Shown here: positions 25,606 through 32,625 of the stretch, one piece after another
Layout of the letters: each line of letters begins with the position of its first letter
How positions within the stretch are numbered: the stretch's first letter is position 1
Source of the DNA: Lachnospiraceae bacterium
Lineage (GTDB): Bacteria; Bacillota; Clostridia; Lachnospirales; Lachnospiraceae
DNA length: 32,766 bases
Assembly: GCA_024690605.1 (NCBI GenBank)
Contig: JAILOV010000037.1
Span: forward strand, 1 to 32,766
Reading direction: 5' to 3'
Notes under the pieces: model-generated
Database searches by the model: none
What the model saw: only the letters and a program-made list of their open reading frames with translations
What the model was told of the DNA's origin: nothing
Translations under genes and position numbers: made by a program

Positions 25606-26532
25606 ATGGCGAAAAACAAAGATCTGGATCTCGCGCCCTCCAAGAGAGAGCGGTTTGGTATCGGCCAGTTCATTCTGGCACTTCTCCTGCTGGCATTCAC
25701 GCTGTTCTGCGCGCTGCCGGTGGTGCTGGTGTTTGTTGCGGCGTTCACGGATGAAAAATACATCACGCAGAACGGCTTCTCGTTCATCCCGAAGGCCTTC
25801 TCCATGGTAGGTTTCAATTCGGTGTTGCGCTATGGCTCGCAGCTTGCGCAGTCCTACCTGATCACGATCTTCATCACGGTGTTCGGCACGTTCCTCGGCC
25901 TGCTGGTCATGAGCATGTATGCCTATTCCATCAGCCGCAGAGAATTTGCTCTTTCCAAATTCCTGTCGATCTACCTGCTGATCCCGATGCTGTTCAACGG
26001 CGGTATGCTGGCAGGCTACATCGTCTTCACCAGCTACTATCACCTTAAGGACAGCCTGTGGCTGCTGATCCTGCCGATGTGCGTCACGACGATGAACGTC
26101 ATCATCCTGCGCACCTACATCGTCAACAGCATCCCGGGCGAGCTGATGGAAGCGGCCAAGATCGACGGCGCGGGCGAGTACCGCACCTTCTTCCAGATCA
26201 CGCTGCCTCTGCTCAAGCCTTCCCTGGCGGCTGTCGGCTTCATGATGGCGACGGCCTACTGGAATGACTGGCAGAACGCGTTGCTCTACATCACGACGGA
26301 TGCGAAGAAGCCCCTGCAGCTGCTGCTGATCAACATTCAGAAGTCCATCGAGTTCCTGCTGAACAACTCCAACGTGCCGGCGAGTGCGCGTGCGGCGATG
26401 GGCGGCACGATCCCGCAGTACTCTGCGACGATGGCGACCGTGGTCGTCGTTATCGCCCCGATCATGGTTGTTTATCCGTTCTTCCAGAAATATTTCATAA
26501 AGGGCTTGACAGTCGGATCGGTTAAGGGATAA
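25606..26532 (+). CDS. Sugar ABC transporter permease, LplC/YtcP type
   Basis: The 308-residue protein is the second half of the import channel. It has about six membrane helices, an N-terminal charged cytoplasmic segment (KNKDLDLAPSKRERFGIGQ) and the coupling motif MEAAKIDGAGEYRTFFQITLPLLKPSLAA. It begins 18 bp after the first permease with GAGGGAGG upstream. A promoter for the binding-protein gene lies in its last codons. Confidence 0.9.
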   Translation: MAKNKDLDLAPSKRERFGIGQFILALLLLAFTLFCALPVVLVFVAAFTDEKYITQNGFSFIPKAFSMVGFNSVLRYGSQLAQSYLITIFITVFGTFLGLLVMSMYAYSISRREFALSKFLSIYLLIPMLFNGGMLAGYIVFTSYYHLKDSLWLLILPMCVTTMNVIILRTYIVNSIPGELMEAAKIDGAGEYRTFFQITLPLLKPSLAAVGFMMATAYWNDWQNALLYITTDAKKPLQLLLINIQKSIEFLLNNSNVPASARAAMGGTIPQYSATMATVVVVIAPIMVVYPFFQKYFIKGLTVGSVKG

Positions 26533-26535
26533 AAT
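26506..26535 (+). promoter_or_regulatory. Internal promoter for the solute-binding protein
   Basis: TTGACA (26506-26511), an 18-bp spacer and TAAAAT (26530-26535). The -10 box covers the permease stop codon. The resulting leader of about 105 nt contains the small inverted repeats ATTCA-ACG-TGAAT (26564-26576) and GGCG-GTAA-CGCC (26593-26604). Confidence 0.6.
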
Positions 26536-26648
26536 GTGCTTGTTCAAAATTTGTTTACAATTTATTCAACGTGAATTCAAATTTGGTTGGACGGCGGTAA
26601 CGCCTTTCAATAGAAACTGTAAACAGATACAAGGGAGGTAAAAAGAGA

Positions 26649-28232
26649 ATGGTAAACATGAAAAAGCTTTTGTCTCTTGGCCTTGTGTCCGTGATGTCTC
26701 TGAGCATCCTGGCTGGTTGCGGCGAAACCGCACCGGCTGCGACGACAGATGCACCGGCACAGACCGAAACCAAGGAAGAGGCTCCGGCCGCTGAGGAGAA
26801 GAAGGAAGAGGCTCCTGCTGAGGCTCCGGCTGAGGCTCCGGCTGAGGCTTCCGGTGACGCGACGACGATCAACGTCTATCGCTGCACCTTCAACCTTGCG
26901 AATCCTGATTCCGCTCAGGTCGCCAAGGTTCAGGATGCGATCAACGCCTACATCGCGGACAAGATCCCGGTGCAGATCACGCTGACCGACATCGGCTCCG
27001 GTGAGTACACCGACAAGGCCAACCTCGCGCTGCAGAGCGGCGAGATCAACCTGCTGTGGACGGCTTCCTGGGAAGGCACGATCGGCACCAACGATCTTGT
27101 TCCTCAGAACGCTGTCTATGACCTGTCCGATCTGCTTCCGGGCACGCCCCTCTATGCGTCCATGGACGAGGGCCAGTGGGAAGCTTCCAAGTATGACGGC
27201 AAGAACTACTTCGTGCCGGTCTACAAGGACAACGTCGAAGGCTATGACTTCATGTTCCGCAAGGATCTGGTCGACAAGTACGGCTGGGACATCACGAGCG
27301 TCAAGGAGCTCAAGGATCTTGAGCCCATGCTCGAGGATGCGAAGAAGGAAGGCCTCAAGTATCCTTTCCTGACCCAGAAGACCGCGATGTTCTATCGCTG
27401 GTACATCGACAACTATGATTTCTTCACCGCCGATGCCACGACGAACTTCTTCGCAGTCGACAAGAAGACCAACGAGGTTGTCAATGTTCTTGAGACCGAG
27501 GATTACAAGAACTTCTGCACGCTGATGGCTGAGTGGGCAGACAAGGGCTACATCTCTGAGGATGAGGCCAACAAGGTCACGACCGACACGACGACCCAGA
27601 CCCAGGATTGGGCAATCTCCTGGTGGACCGATATCCCGGTCAACGAGGAAGCGAATTCCCGTTACGGCCAGGATGTTGTGATGCAGAAGGCGACCGATCG
27701 TTGGGCGCACAGCACCTCTGCTCTTGGTTCCTGCTACTGCGTCACCAAGACCAGCACGCCTGAGCAGGCGAAGGCCTGTGTTGATTTCCTTGGCCTCCTC
27801 TACACCGACAGCACGCTTGCTGACATGTACACCTTCGGTATCGAGGGCGAGGACTTCACCTACGATGCAAATCATCAGGTCACCCAGACCTCCGAGAAGT
27901 ATAACCACTCCATGTGGGAGTCCGCTTCTGCGACGATCGTGACCCCGCTCGACAACGAGCCGGCGGACAAGGCGTCCCTGTACAAGGACTTCAACGGTGG
28001 TGCGAAGACCTCTCCGGCGGCCGGCTTCCGTTTCGACAAGACCCCTGTTGAGGCTGCTTACACGGCTTGCTCGGGCAAGAACGCTGAGTATGGCTTCATC
28101 CTTGAGAACGGCGGCTTCGCTGCCAAGGATGTCGAGTCCAAGATCAAGGACTACCAGGCAGCGCTTGACGAGGCTGGTTTTGCGGATGTTCTCGCTGAGT
28201 TCAAGAACCAGTACGACGCCTGGAAGAAGTAA
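26649..28232 (+). CDS. Extracellular sugar-binding lipoprotein
   Basis: The 527-residue protein is the binding subunit for the two permeases upstream. A lipoprotein signal ends in the lipobox LAGC (Cys24), so it should be anchored to the outer face of the membrane. Residues about 25-70 are a flexible Ala/Pro/Glu linker containing PAEA repeats. The rest is a periplasmic-binding-protein fold of the large LipO/YtcQ type, with the C-terminal half resembling the DUF3502 branch. GGGAGG lies ten bases before the ATG at 26649; a second ATG at 26658 is too far from it. It has its own promoter, so it can be made in excess over the permeases. The ligand is unknown; oligosaccharides are most likely. Confidence 0.88.
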   Translation: MVNMKKLLSLGLVSVMSLSILAGCGETAPAATTDAPAQTETKEEAPAAEEKKEEAPAEAPAEAPAEASGDATTINVYRCTFNLANPDSAQVAKVQDAINAYIADKIPVQITLTDIGSGEYTDKANLALQSGEINLLWTASWEGTIGTNDLVPQNAVYDLSDLLPGTPLYASMDEGQWEASKYDGKNYFVPVYKDNVEGYDFMFRKDLVDKYGWDITSVKELKDLEPMLEDAKKEGLKYPFLTQKTAMFYRWYIDNYDFFTADATTNFFAVDKKTNEVVNVLETEDYKNFCTLMAEWADKGYISEDEANKVTTDTTTQTQDWAISWWTDIPVNEEANSRYGQDVVMQKATDRWAHSTSALGSCYCVTKTSTPEQAKACVDFLGLLYTDSTLADMYTFGIEGEDFTYDANHQVTQTSEKYNHSMWESASATIVTPLDNEPADKASLYKDFNGGAKTSPAAGFRFDKTPVEAAYTACSGKNAEYGFILENGGFAAKDVESKIKDYQAALDEAGFADVLAEFKNQYDAWKK

Positions 28233-28261
28233 GACATCTTCCGTAAGCATTTGACAAAAGG

Positions 28262-28290
28262 CTGACAAGCCCGTCAAAATGTGCTATAAT
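28262..28290 (+). promoter_or_regulatory. Promoter of the FapA-like/HD-GYP operon
   Basis: CTGACA (28262-28267), a 17-bp spacer and TATAAT (28285-28290). The start point near 28297 falls inside the left arm of the next terminator hairpin. Confidence 0.75.
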
Positions 28291-28291
28291 G

Positions 28292-28327
28292 TACCCGGTC
28301 ACCTGACGGTGGCCGGGTATGTTTTTG
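28292..28327 (+). terminator. Terminator of the sugar transporter operon
   Basis: TACCCGGTCACC (28292-28303) pairs with GGTGGCCGGGTA (28308-28319), 12 bp including one T-G wobble, with loop TGAC. TGTTTTTG follows. It lies directly after the -10 box of the next operon. Confidence 0.85.
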
Positions 28328-28351
28328 CTTATCTACGGGGAAACGGTGACG

Positions 28352-30841
28352 ATGGCACAGGTGGCAAAGACAATCAAGGAGATCCAGGAGCTCTTCGCGA
28401 AGGCGGGTTTGGATTACAATACCGTCCGCGCACAGGGCTTTGACAGTTACCAGCTTGCCGAGATCCAGAAGGGTCTGGAGGCCGGCGTGTCCGTGTCCGA
28501 TTATCTCGATCCCGAAATGCCCTGGACGGAGATGGAAGAATACCGTCTGGAACTCGAGCAGGGCATTGATCTCTCCGAATACCGAAAAAACGGCTTCTCC
28601 AGTGACCGACTGGCCCAGATCCGTGAGGGGCTCGCGGCCAATCTTGATGTGAGCGTCTACGCGAAGCAGGAGTATTTTGCCGAGCAGATGAAGGAGATCC
28701 GTGAGGGTCTCGAAAAGGGTCTGCCGGTCATGTTCTACAAGGATCCCGCATACAACTACATGCAGATGGCTGAGATCCGCATGGGTCTCGAGCAGAATGT
28801 GGATATTTCCCGTTATGCCAGACCGGAGATCCCCTATCGCAAAATGCACGCGGTACGGGAGGTACTGGCTGAAGGCGTGCAGCTCGAGGATGAGACGATC
28901 TCGCGCTATGAGGCCGGTGTGATCCGTCAGATCGGCTGGGCGAAAAAGGGAAAGGTCGACATCATGGAGTACGCGGCGGACGGCTATGACGCCGATCAGC
29001 TCCATGAGATCCGTCTTGCGATGCTGGATCATCTCAAGGAATTCAAGAAGTATATCAACAGACAGTATCGCGGCGAGAGTCTCAAGGAGATCCGTCTGGG
29101 GGTCAAGGAAGGCCTTGATGTAACACGCTACGCGTCGGTGGATTACAGCTGGGAACAGATGCATGAGATCCGTCTCGGACTGGAGGCGCGTGTCCCCACA
29201 CAGTACTATGAAAAGCCGCTCTACCGCGCACAGCAGATGCGTGAGATCCGCAAAGGCCTGGAAAAGGGGCTGGATGTCAGCTACTACACCAGTATGGTCT
29301 ATTCCTCCAAGGAAATGCGCATACGCCGTCTGGCGATGCAGAAGGTGATGGACCAGAAGAGCCAGGAGAAGAGCATCGATGAGGCGCTCAGGGATGTCGG
29401 TCAAGGCATCAACACCTCGACGATGCAGCAGGATGAGAAAATGACGGAAAAGGACAAGATCAAAACAGGTCTTCCCTTTGTCAATGTCACTTCCGACGGG
29501 CTCAAGGCGGAACTCTACATCCCGTTCAAGGTCGGTCAGGAGGAATACACCGTCGACAGGATCAGTGATTTCCTGCGGAAGAGCAACATCATTTATGGCG
29601 TCGATTATAACGCGATCGCAGATCTGGTCGAAGGAAAGCGCTACAACCGTTATGTCGTGATCGCGCAGGGGAAACCGGCCAAGCCGGGCCCGGACGGCAA
29701 GTATAAGTATTACTTTGACACCAATGTTCCCTCACAGCCGGCGACCATGCCGGATCTGTCGCTTCTTTATGATGATGTCAAATTCTTTGAGATGGTAAAG
29801 GTGGGCGACAAGATCGCCGAGTATACGGACGCGGAATTCGGCGATCCGGGGCGCACCGTCCGCGGCGATGAGATCCCGGCCGTCAAGGGCCGCGAATTCC
29901 CGATCCTCAAGGGCCAGGGGATCATGATGATGGAGGACAAGAAGAGCTGGTGTGCCACGTTGTCCGGTGAGATCCGCATCAAGGATTTTGTCGTTACCGT
30001 GCGTCCTCTGGAGGTGCTCGATAAGGCAACGGATCCCAAGGCCACCTACAAATATCCGGGAAGCGTCCTGATCGAGGGCAACGTGACGAAGGGTGTCACG
30101 GTCAAGGCCAAGGGAGATATCGTGGTCCGCGGCAAGATGGACAGCGCGCGGCTGGACGCGGACGGGAACATCTGTGTTGCCGGCGGTATCATGGGCAGTG
30201 CCGAACGGTCGCTGATCCGCGCCGGCGGACGTGTTTCAGCCTCATCGATCATCAAGACGGACATCCGCGCGGGCACGAACATCAATGCCAATGATATCAA
30301 GGATTCCGAACTGGTCGCGGGCGGCCGCGTCTCGGTTGCCGGACAGAACGGGAGCATTGTGGGCGGCGAGACACAGGCACAGCTGGGCGTCAGCTGCGCG
30401 GTGCTTGGCGACGCGAGCGGGCGGCGCACGATCGTGCAGGTGGGTGCCACGGGCGAATTGACGGCACAGTATCAGAACTGTATGAAGAGTCTGTCCCGCA
30501 TCACTTCCGAATTGGGACTCTTAAAATCCGAAAAAGAGCGCATTGCGGGCCTGCCGAACAATGCAGTCAAGGTGCAGCAGCAGATCAAGGTCGGACAGGC
30601 GCTGGCGATCAAGGAGAGCGAGGAAAACGAACTCACCATGAAGCGTCTGGAGATGGAGGATCGGATGAAGGCGGTCGCGGGTGCGAAGGCGCGCGTCACG
30701 CACATCGCGTATGCCGGATCGATCATCATCATCGACGGCATCGCAAAACAGCTCAACAGCGACATGACCAAGCCGTCCGGTCTGCTGTTCGTCAATCGTG
30801 GCGGCGGGGTGTCTTTATCGCAGAGAGATGAGGAAGGATAA
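28352..30841 (+). CDS. FapA-family (DUF342) protein with N-terminal 26-residue repeats
   Basis: The 829-residue cytoplasmic protein has two parts. Residues about 29-338 are roughly twelve tandem 26-residue units of the form GYxxxQMxEIRxGLExGLDVSxYAxP, probably helix-turn-helix repeats that form a scaffold. Residues about 372-800 are a FapA/DUF342 domain: an N-terminal region, then a right-handed beta helix (GSVLIEGNVTKGVTVKAKGDIVVRGKMDSARLDADGNICVAGGIMG...), and a helical C-terminal segment with SLSRITSELGLLKSEKERI. FapA proteins are linked to flagellar assembly in some bacteria, but most homologs are uncharacterised. The ATG at 28352 is chosen; an ATG at 28319 lies inside the terminator and T run. 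The following HD-GYP gene starts 8 bp after the stop, so the two probably share a pathway. Confidence 0.78.
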   Translation: MAQVAKTIKEIQELFAKAGLDYNTVRAQGFDSYQLAEIQKGLEAGVSVSDYLDPEMPWTEMEEYRLELEQGIDLSEYRKNGFSSDRLAQIREGLAANLDVSVYAKQEYFAEQMKEIREGLEKGLPVMFYKDPAYNYMQMAEIRMGLEQNVDISRYARPEIPYRKMHAVREVLAEGVQLEDETISRYEAGVIRQIGWAKKGKVDIMEYAADGYDADQLHEIRLAMLDHLKEFKKYINRQYRGESLKEIRLGVKEGLDVTRYASVDYSWEQMHEIRLGLEARVPTQYYEKPLYRAQQMREIRKGLEKGLDVSYYTSMVYSSKEMRIRRLAMQKVMDQKSQEKSIDEALRDVGQGINTSTMQQDEKMTEKDKIKTGLPFVNVTSDGLKAELYIPFKVGQEEYTVDRISDFLRKSNIIYGVDYNAIADLVEGKRYNRYVVIAQGKPAKPGPDGKYKYYFDTNVPSQPATMPDLSLLYDDVKFFEMVKVGDKIAEYTDAEFGDPGRTVRGDEIPAVKGREFPILKGQGIMMMEDKKSWCATLSGEIRIKDFVVTVRPLEVLDKATDPKATYKYPGSVLIEGNVTKGVTVKAKGDIVVRGKMDSARLDADGNICVAGGIMGSAERSLIRAGGRVSASSIIKTDIRAGTNINANDIKDSELVAGGRVSVAGQNGSIVGGETQAQLGVSCAVLGDASGRRTIVQVGATGELTAQYQNCMKSLSRITSELGLLKSEKERIAGLPNNAVKVQQQIKVGQALAIKESEENELTMKRLEMEDRMKAVAGAKARVTHIAYAGSIIIIDGIAKQLNSDMTKPSGLLFVNRGGGVSLSQRDEEG
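28436..29365 (+). repeat. About twelve tandem 78-bp (26-residue) coding repeats
   Basis: Protein units start at residues 29, 55, 81, 107, 133, 159, 185, 211, 238, 264, 290 and 316 of the FapA-like protein; the spacing is 26 throughout except one 27-residue unit (residues 211-237). Units 6-8 are the most degenerate and the last is partial. The best conserved core is QMxEIRxGLExGLDVSxY. DNA copies share GAGATCCGT-type segments but have diverged, so the array is old rather than newly expanded. Confidence 0.85.
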
Positions 30842-30849
30842 AACGGCGT

Positions 30850-31971
30850 ATGGACAAGAGAAAGCGCAACATTCTGATCATCGATAACACAAGCAAGAGC
30901 CGCAACCTGTTAAAGGACAGTCTGCGCGACCATTTCATGTGTTTTGATGTGGACACCGGCGAGAAGGGGATCAAGGTCGTCACGGAGGTGGGAAACCGTC
31001 TTTCCGCCGTGCTCATCAATCTCGTGATGAGCAAGGTTAACGCGGAGACGATCCTTGCGGAGATGAACAAGTTAAAGCTTGTTCCCGGTCTGCCGGTTCT
31101 CGTCATGCTCTCCGCCAAAGCCGAAGAGGAAGAGAAGAAGTGCTATCAGCTCGGCGCGGTGGATATCATCCACAAACCCTATGATCCGACATCGGTCGTG
31201 CGTCATATCCGCAGTGCGATCGAACTGGAGGACAGGCTCCGCAAGGATTCCACCGGTGCGGATCCGGTCTCCGTTCTCACGCGCATGATCATGCAGCAGA
31301 GCCGTGATATCGAGCGACAGAGAGATAACAACAACCACATCGTCGATGCACTCTGCTCCATCGTGGAATTCCGGCATCTGGAATCCGGTTTCCATATGCA
31401 GCGCATCCGTGAGTTTACACGCATTCTGTCCTCGCTGATCATGAACAACTATCCGGAATACGGGATCACACCGGACAAGATCGATATCATCGTGCAGGCG
31501 GCCGCATGGCATGATATCGGCAAGCTGGTCATTCCGGACGCGATCATCTTAAAGCCCGGGAAACTGACCGCGGACGAATTTGACGTGATGAAATCCCACA
31601 CGACGCGCGGTGCCGAGATCCTGGAGATGATGCTGGACAAGAATGACACGGAGCTGTTTTCCATCTGCTCCGATGTGGCCAGGCACCATCATGAGAAATT
31701 TGACGGCGGCGGCTATCCCGACAAACTTGCCGGGGACACGATCTCGATGCCTTCGCAGATCTGCGGTCTGGCGGATATCTATGACGCGCTGAATTCGGAC
31801 CGTTCCTACAAGGCGGCTGTTTCCCCGGATCGCGCTTTTGAGATGATCGTGGGCGGTGAGACCGGTGCTTTCAATCCGAAACTGTTAAACTGCTTCAAAA
31901 TGGGGCGCGCCGAACTGGAAGGCTATGCGATCCGCACCAGGCAGGAGGAAAAGGCGCAGAAGGAGGAGTGA
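30850..31971 (+). CDS. HD-GYP phosphodiesterase with pseudo-receiver domain
   Basis: The 373-residue protein has an N-terminal CheY-like domain (about 1-125), a helical linker (about 135-165) and an HD-GYP domain (about 165-355). The HD-GYP part keeps AWHDIGK (His221-Asp222), His250, HHHEKFDGGGYP (279-290) and the LADIYDALNSDRSYK helix, so cyclic-di-GMP hydrolysis is plausible. In the receiver the acidic pair is Asp12-Asn13, and the phosphoacceptor position reads VLINLVMSK with Asn57 in place of Asp; Ser88 and Lys109 remain. Classical phosphorylation is therefore unlikely. It is coupled to the FapA-like gene and no histidine kinase is adjacent. Confidence 0.85.
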   Translation: MDKRKRNILIIDNTSKSRNLLKDSLRDHFMCFDVDTGEKGIKVVTEVGNRLSAVLINLVMSKVNAETILAEMNKLKLVPGLPVLVMLSAKAEEEEKKCYQLGAVDIIHKPYDPTSVVRHIRSAIELEDRLRKDSTGADPVSVLTRMIMQQSRDIERQRDNNNHIVDALCSIVEFRHLESGFHMQRIREFTRILSSLIMNNYPEYGITPDKIDIIVQAAAWHDIGKLVIPDAIILKPGKLTADEFDVMKSHTTRGAEILEMMLDKNDTELFSICSDVARHHHEKFDGGGYPDKLAGDTISMPSQICGLADIYDALNSDRSYKAAVSPDRAFEMIVGGETGAFNPKLLNCFKMGRAELEGYAIRTRQEEKAQKEE

Positions 31972-31983
31972 GTCCGACGGGAC

Positions 31984-32012
31984 TTGACACACCCTGCGGT
32001 ATGTGATACATT
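31984..32012 (+). promoter_or_regulatory. tRNA-Arg promoter
   Basis: TTGACA (31984-31989), a 17-bp spacer and TGA-TACATT (-10 at 32007-32012). The -10 box ends 15 bp before the mature tRNA. Confidence 0.7.
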
Positions 32013-32027
32013 ATTTTAGTTGTAATT

Positions 32028-32101
32028 GCGTGCGTAGCTCAGCTGGATAGAGCGTCTGGCTACGGACCAGAAGGTCGTGGGTTCGAATCCTGTCGCACGC
32101 A
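32028..32101 (+). tRNA. tRNA-Arg (anticodon ACG)
   Basis: The 74-nt gene folds into a complete cloverleaf. The acceptor stem GCGTGCG (32028-32034) pairs with CGCACGC (32094-32100), with discriminator A. The anticodon stem TCTGG/CCAGA encloses CTACGGA with anticodon ACG, and the T loop is TTCGAAT. The T stem contains several G-T pairs. The CCA end is not encoded. The A34 is expected to be edited to inosine to read CGU, CGC and CGA. Confidence 0.96.
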
Positions 32102-32109
32102 GACCCCAT

Positions 32110-32145
32110 AAAATGGCGTAAACTCAAGGGTTTACGCCATTTTTC
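32110..32145 (+). terminator. tRNA-Arg terminator
   Basis: AAAATGGCGTAAAC (32110-32123) and GTTTACGCCATTTT (32130-32143) form a 14-bp stem with a 6-base loop, followed by TC. It begins 9 bp after the tRNA. The A/T ends of the stem supply the T run, and the same run on the other side would allow bidirectional action. Confidence 0.85.
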
Positions 32146-32199
32146 TATGGGCGCGACGCGTCAAAAGTAGGTTAAAGTAAGTACGTCTGAGTTGATCTA

Positions 32200-32260
32200 A
32201 ATGCCCCCATTTTGTCCCCCAATGTCCCCATTCTGAATTAAATGTCCCCATTTTGTCCCC
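32200..32260. repeat. Short direct repeats, possible insertion-sequence end remnant
   Basis: AATGCCCCCATTTTGTCCCC (32200-32219) recurs with one change as AATGTCCCCATTTTGTCCCC (32241-32260). A partial copy, AATGTCCCCATTCTG, lies between them (32221-32235). Multiple short repeats at one edge are a feature of IS21-like element ends, but no transposase is present here, so this identity is a guess. Confidence 0.45.
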
Positions 32261-32283
32261 AGAAATGAAAGAAAAATAGACGA

Positions 32284-32412
32284 AAATAGGTACTCGCCGT
32301 CATCACAGCTCTCAACATAAGCCCGGATCTTCTCGACGAGTTTGTCGGTCATGGGGATAGTGCGGAAGCCGTGATCTGATTTCGGATAATCCTTATTTAC
32401 CGCGATCCTACC
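32284..32412 (-). pseudogene. Fragment of a tyrosine recombinase (integrase)
   Basis: About 43 codons read GRIAVNKDYP-KSDHGFRTIPMTDKLVEKIRAYVESCDDGEYLF. The KSDHGFRTIPM core resembles the beta-hairpin of phage-type integrases (KT..S.RTIPL), which carries the catalytic Lys region. The catalytic Arg, His-x-x-Arg and Tyr are all absent and the open frame on both sides looks unrelated. It lies 183 bp from tRNA-Arg and ends near the direct repeats, so it is probably debris of an integrated element. Confidence 0.6.
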
Positions 32413-32420
32413 GTCGCTTA

Positions 32421-32431
32421 TGTGGTATAAT
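32421..32431 (+). promoter_or_regulatory. Extended -10 promoter for the small ORF and sfsA
   Basis: TGTGG-TATAAT (-10 at 32426-32431) lies 41 bp before the ATG at 32473. No convincing -35 box is seen at 16-18 bp. Confidence 0.5.
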
Positions 32432-32472
32432 GACCAACATGGGTGATCTCGCCAAGGAAAGAGGAAACATCG

Positions 32473-32619
32473 ATGAATAGAGGAGAAAACGAAAAGACAA
32501 TCGACATCCCCTGGATCAAGGAGCGTTTCCCGGAGGATGAGAATGCCGCCAAGACAAAAGACGATGCTCTGACGGACACAGAATTCATCACCAGAGTACT
32601 GGAGCTTGAGGGGAAATAA
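32473..32619 (+). CDS. Small protein of unknown function (48 residues)
   Basis: The ORF begins MNRGENEKTIDIPWIKERFP and ends ITRVLELEGK. I do not recognise a family. The product is acidic and soluble, with a likely C-terminal helix and no signal peptide. AAAGAGG lies nine bases before the ATG and a TATAAT promoter lies upstream, so translation is plausible. It ends 6 bp before sfsA, suggesting one transcript. Confidence 0.5.
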   Translation: MNRGENEKTIDIPWIKERFPEDENAAKTKDDALTDTEFITRVLELEGK

Positions 32620-32625
32620 GCCATT

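Noticed and set aside
24628..26547. Very long open frame on the minus strand opposite the two permease genes
   Set aside because: Its translation is rich in Arg, His, Gln and Asp without any domain, and the plus strand encodes two clear permeases. Long antisense frames are a by-product of the codon bias.
26811..26848. Tandem 12-bp repeat in the lipoprotein gene
   Set aside because: It encodes three PAEA units in the flexible linker after the lipobox, a common low-complexity feature of surface lipoproteins.
26607..28277. Long minus-strand open frame opposite the binding-protein gene
   Set aside because: It has no motif or ribosome site, and repeated SRSLSRSLSRSL residues simply mirror the PAEA linker codons on the plus strand.
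28436..29365. CRISPR-like reading of the 78-bp periodicity
   Set aside because: The periodicity is at protein level in an open frame with diverged DNA and no spacers.
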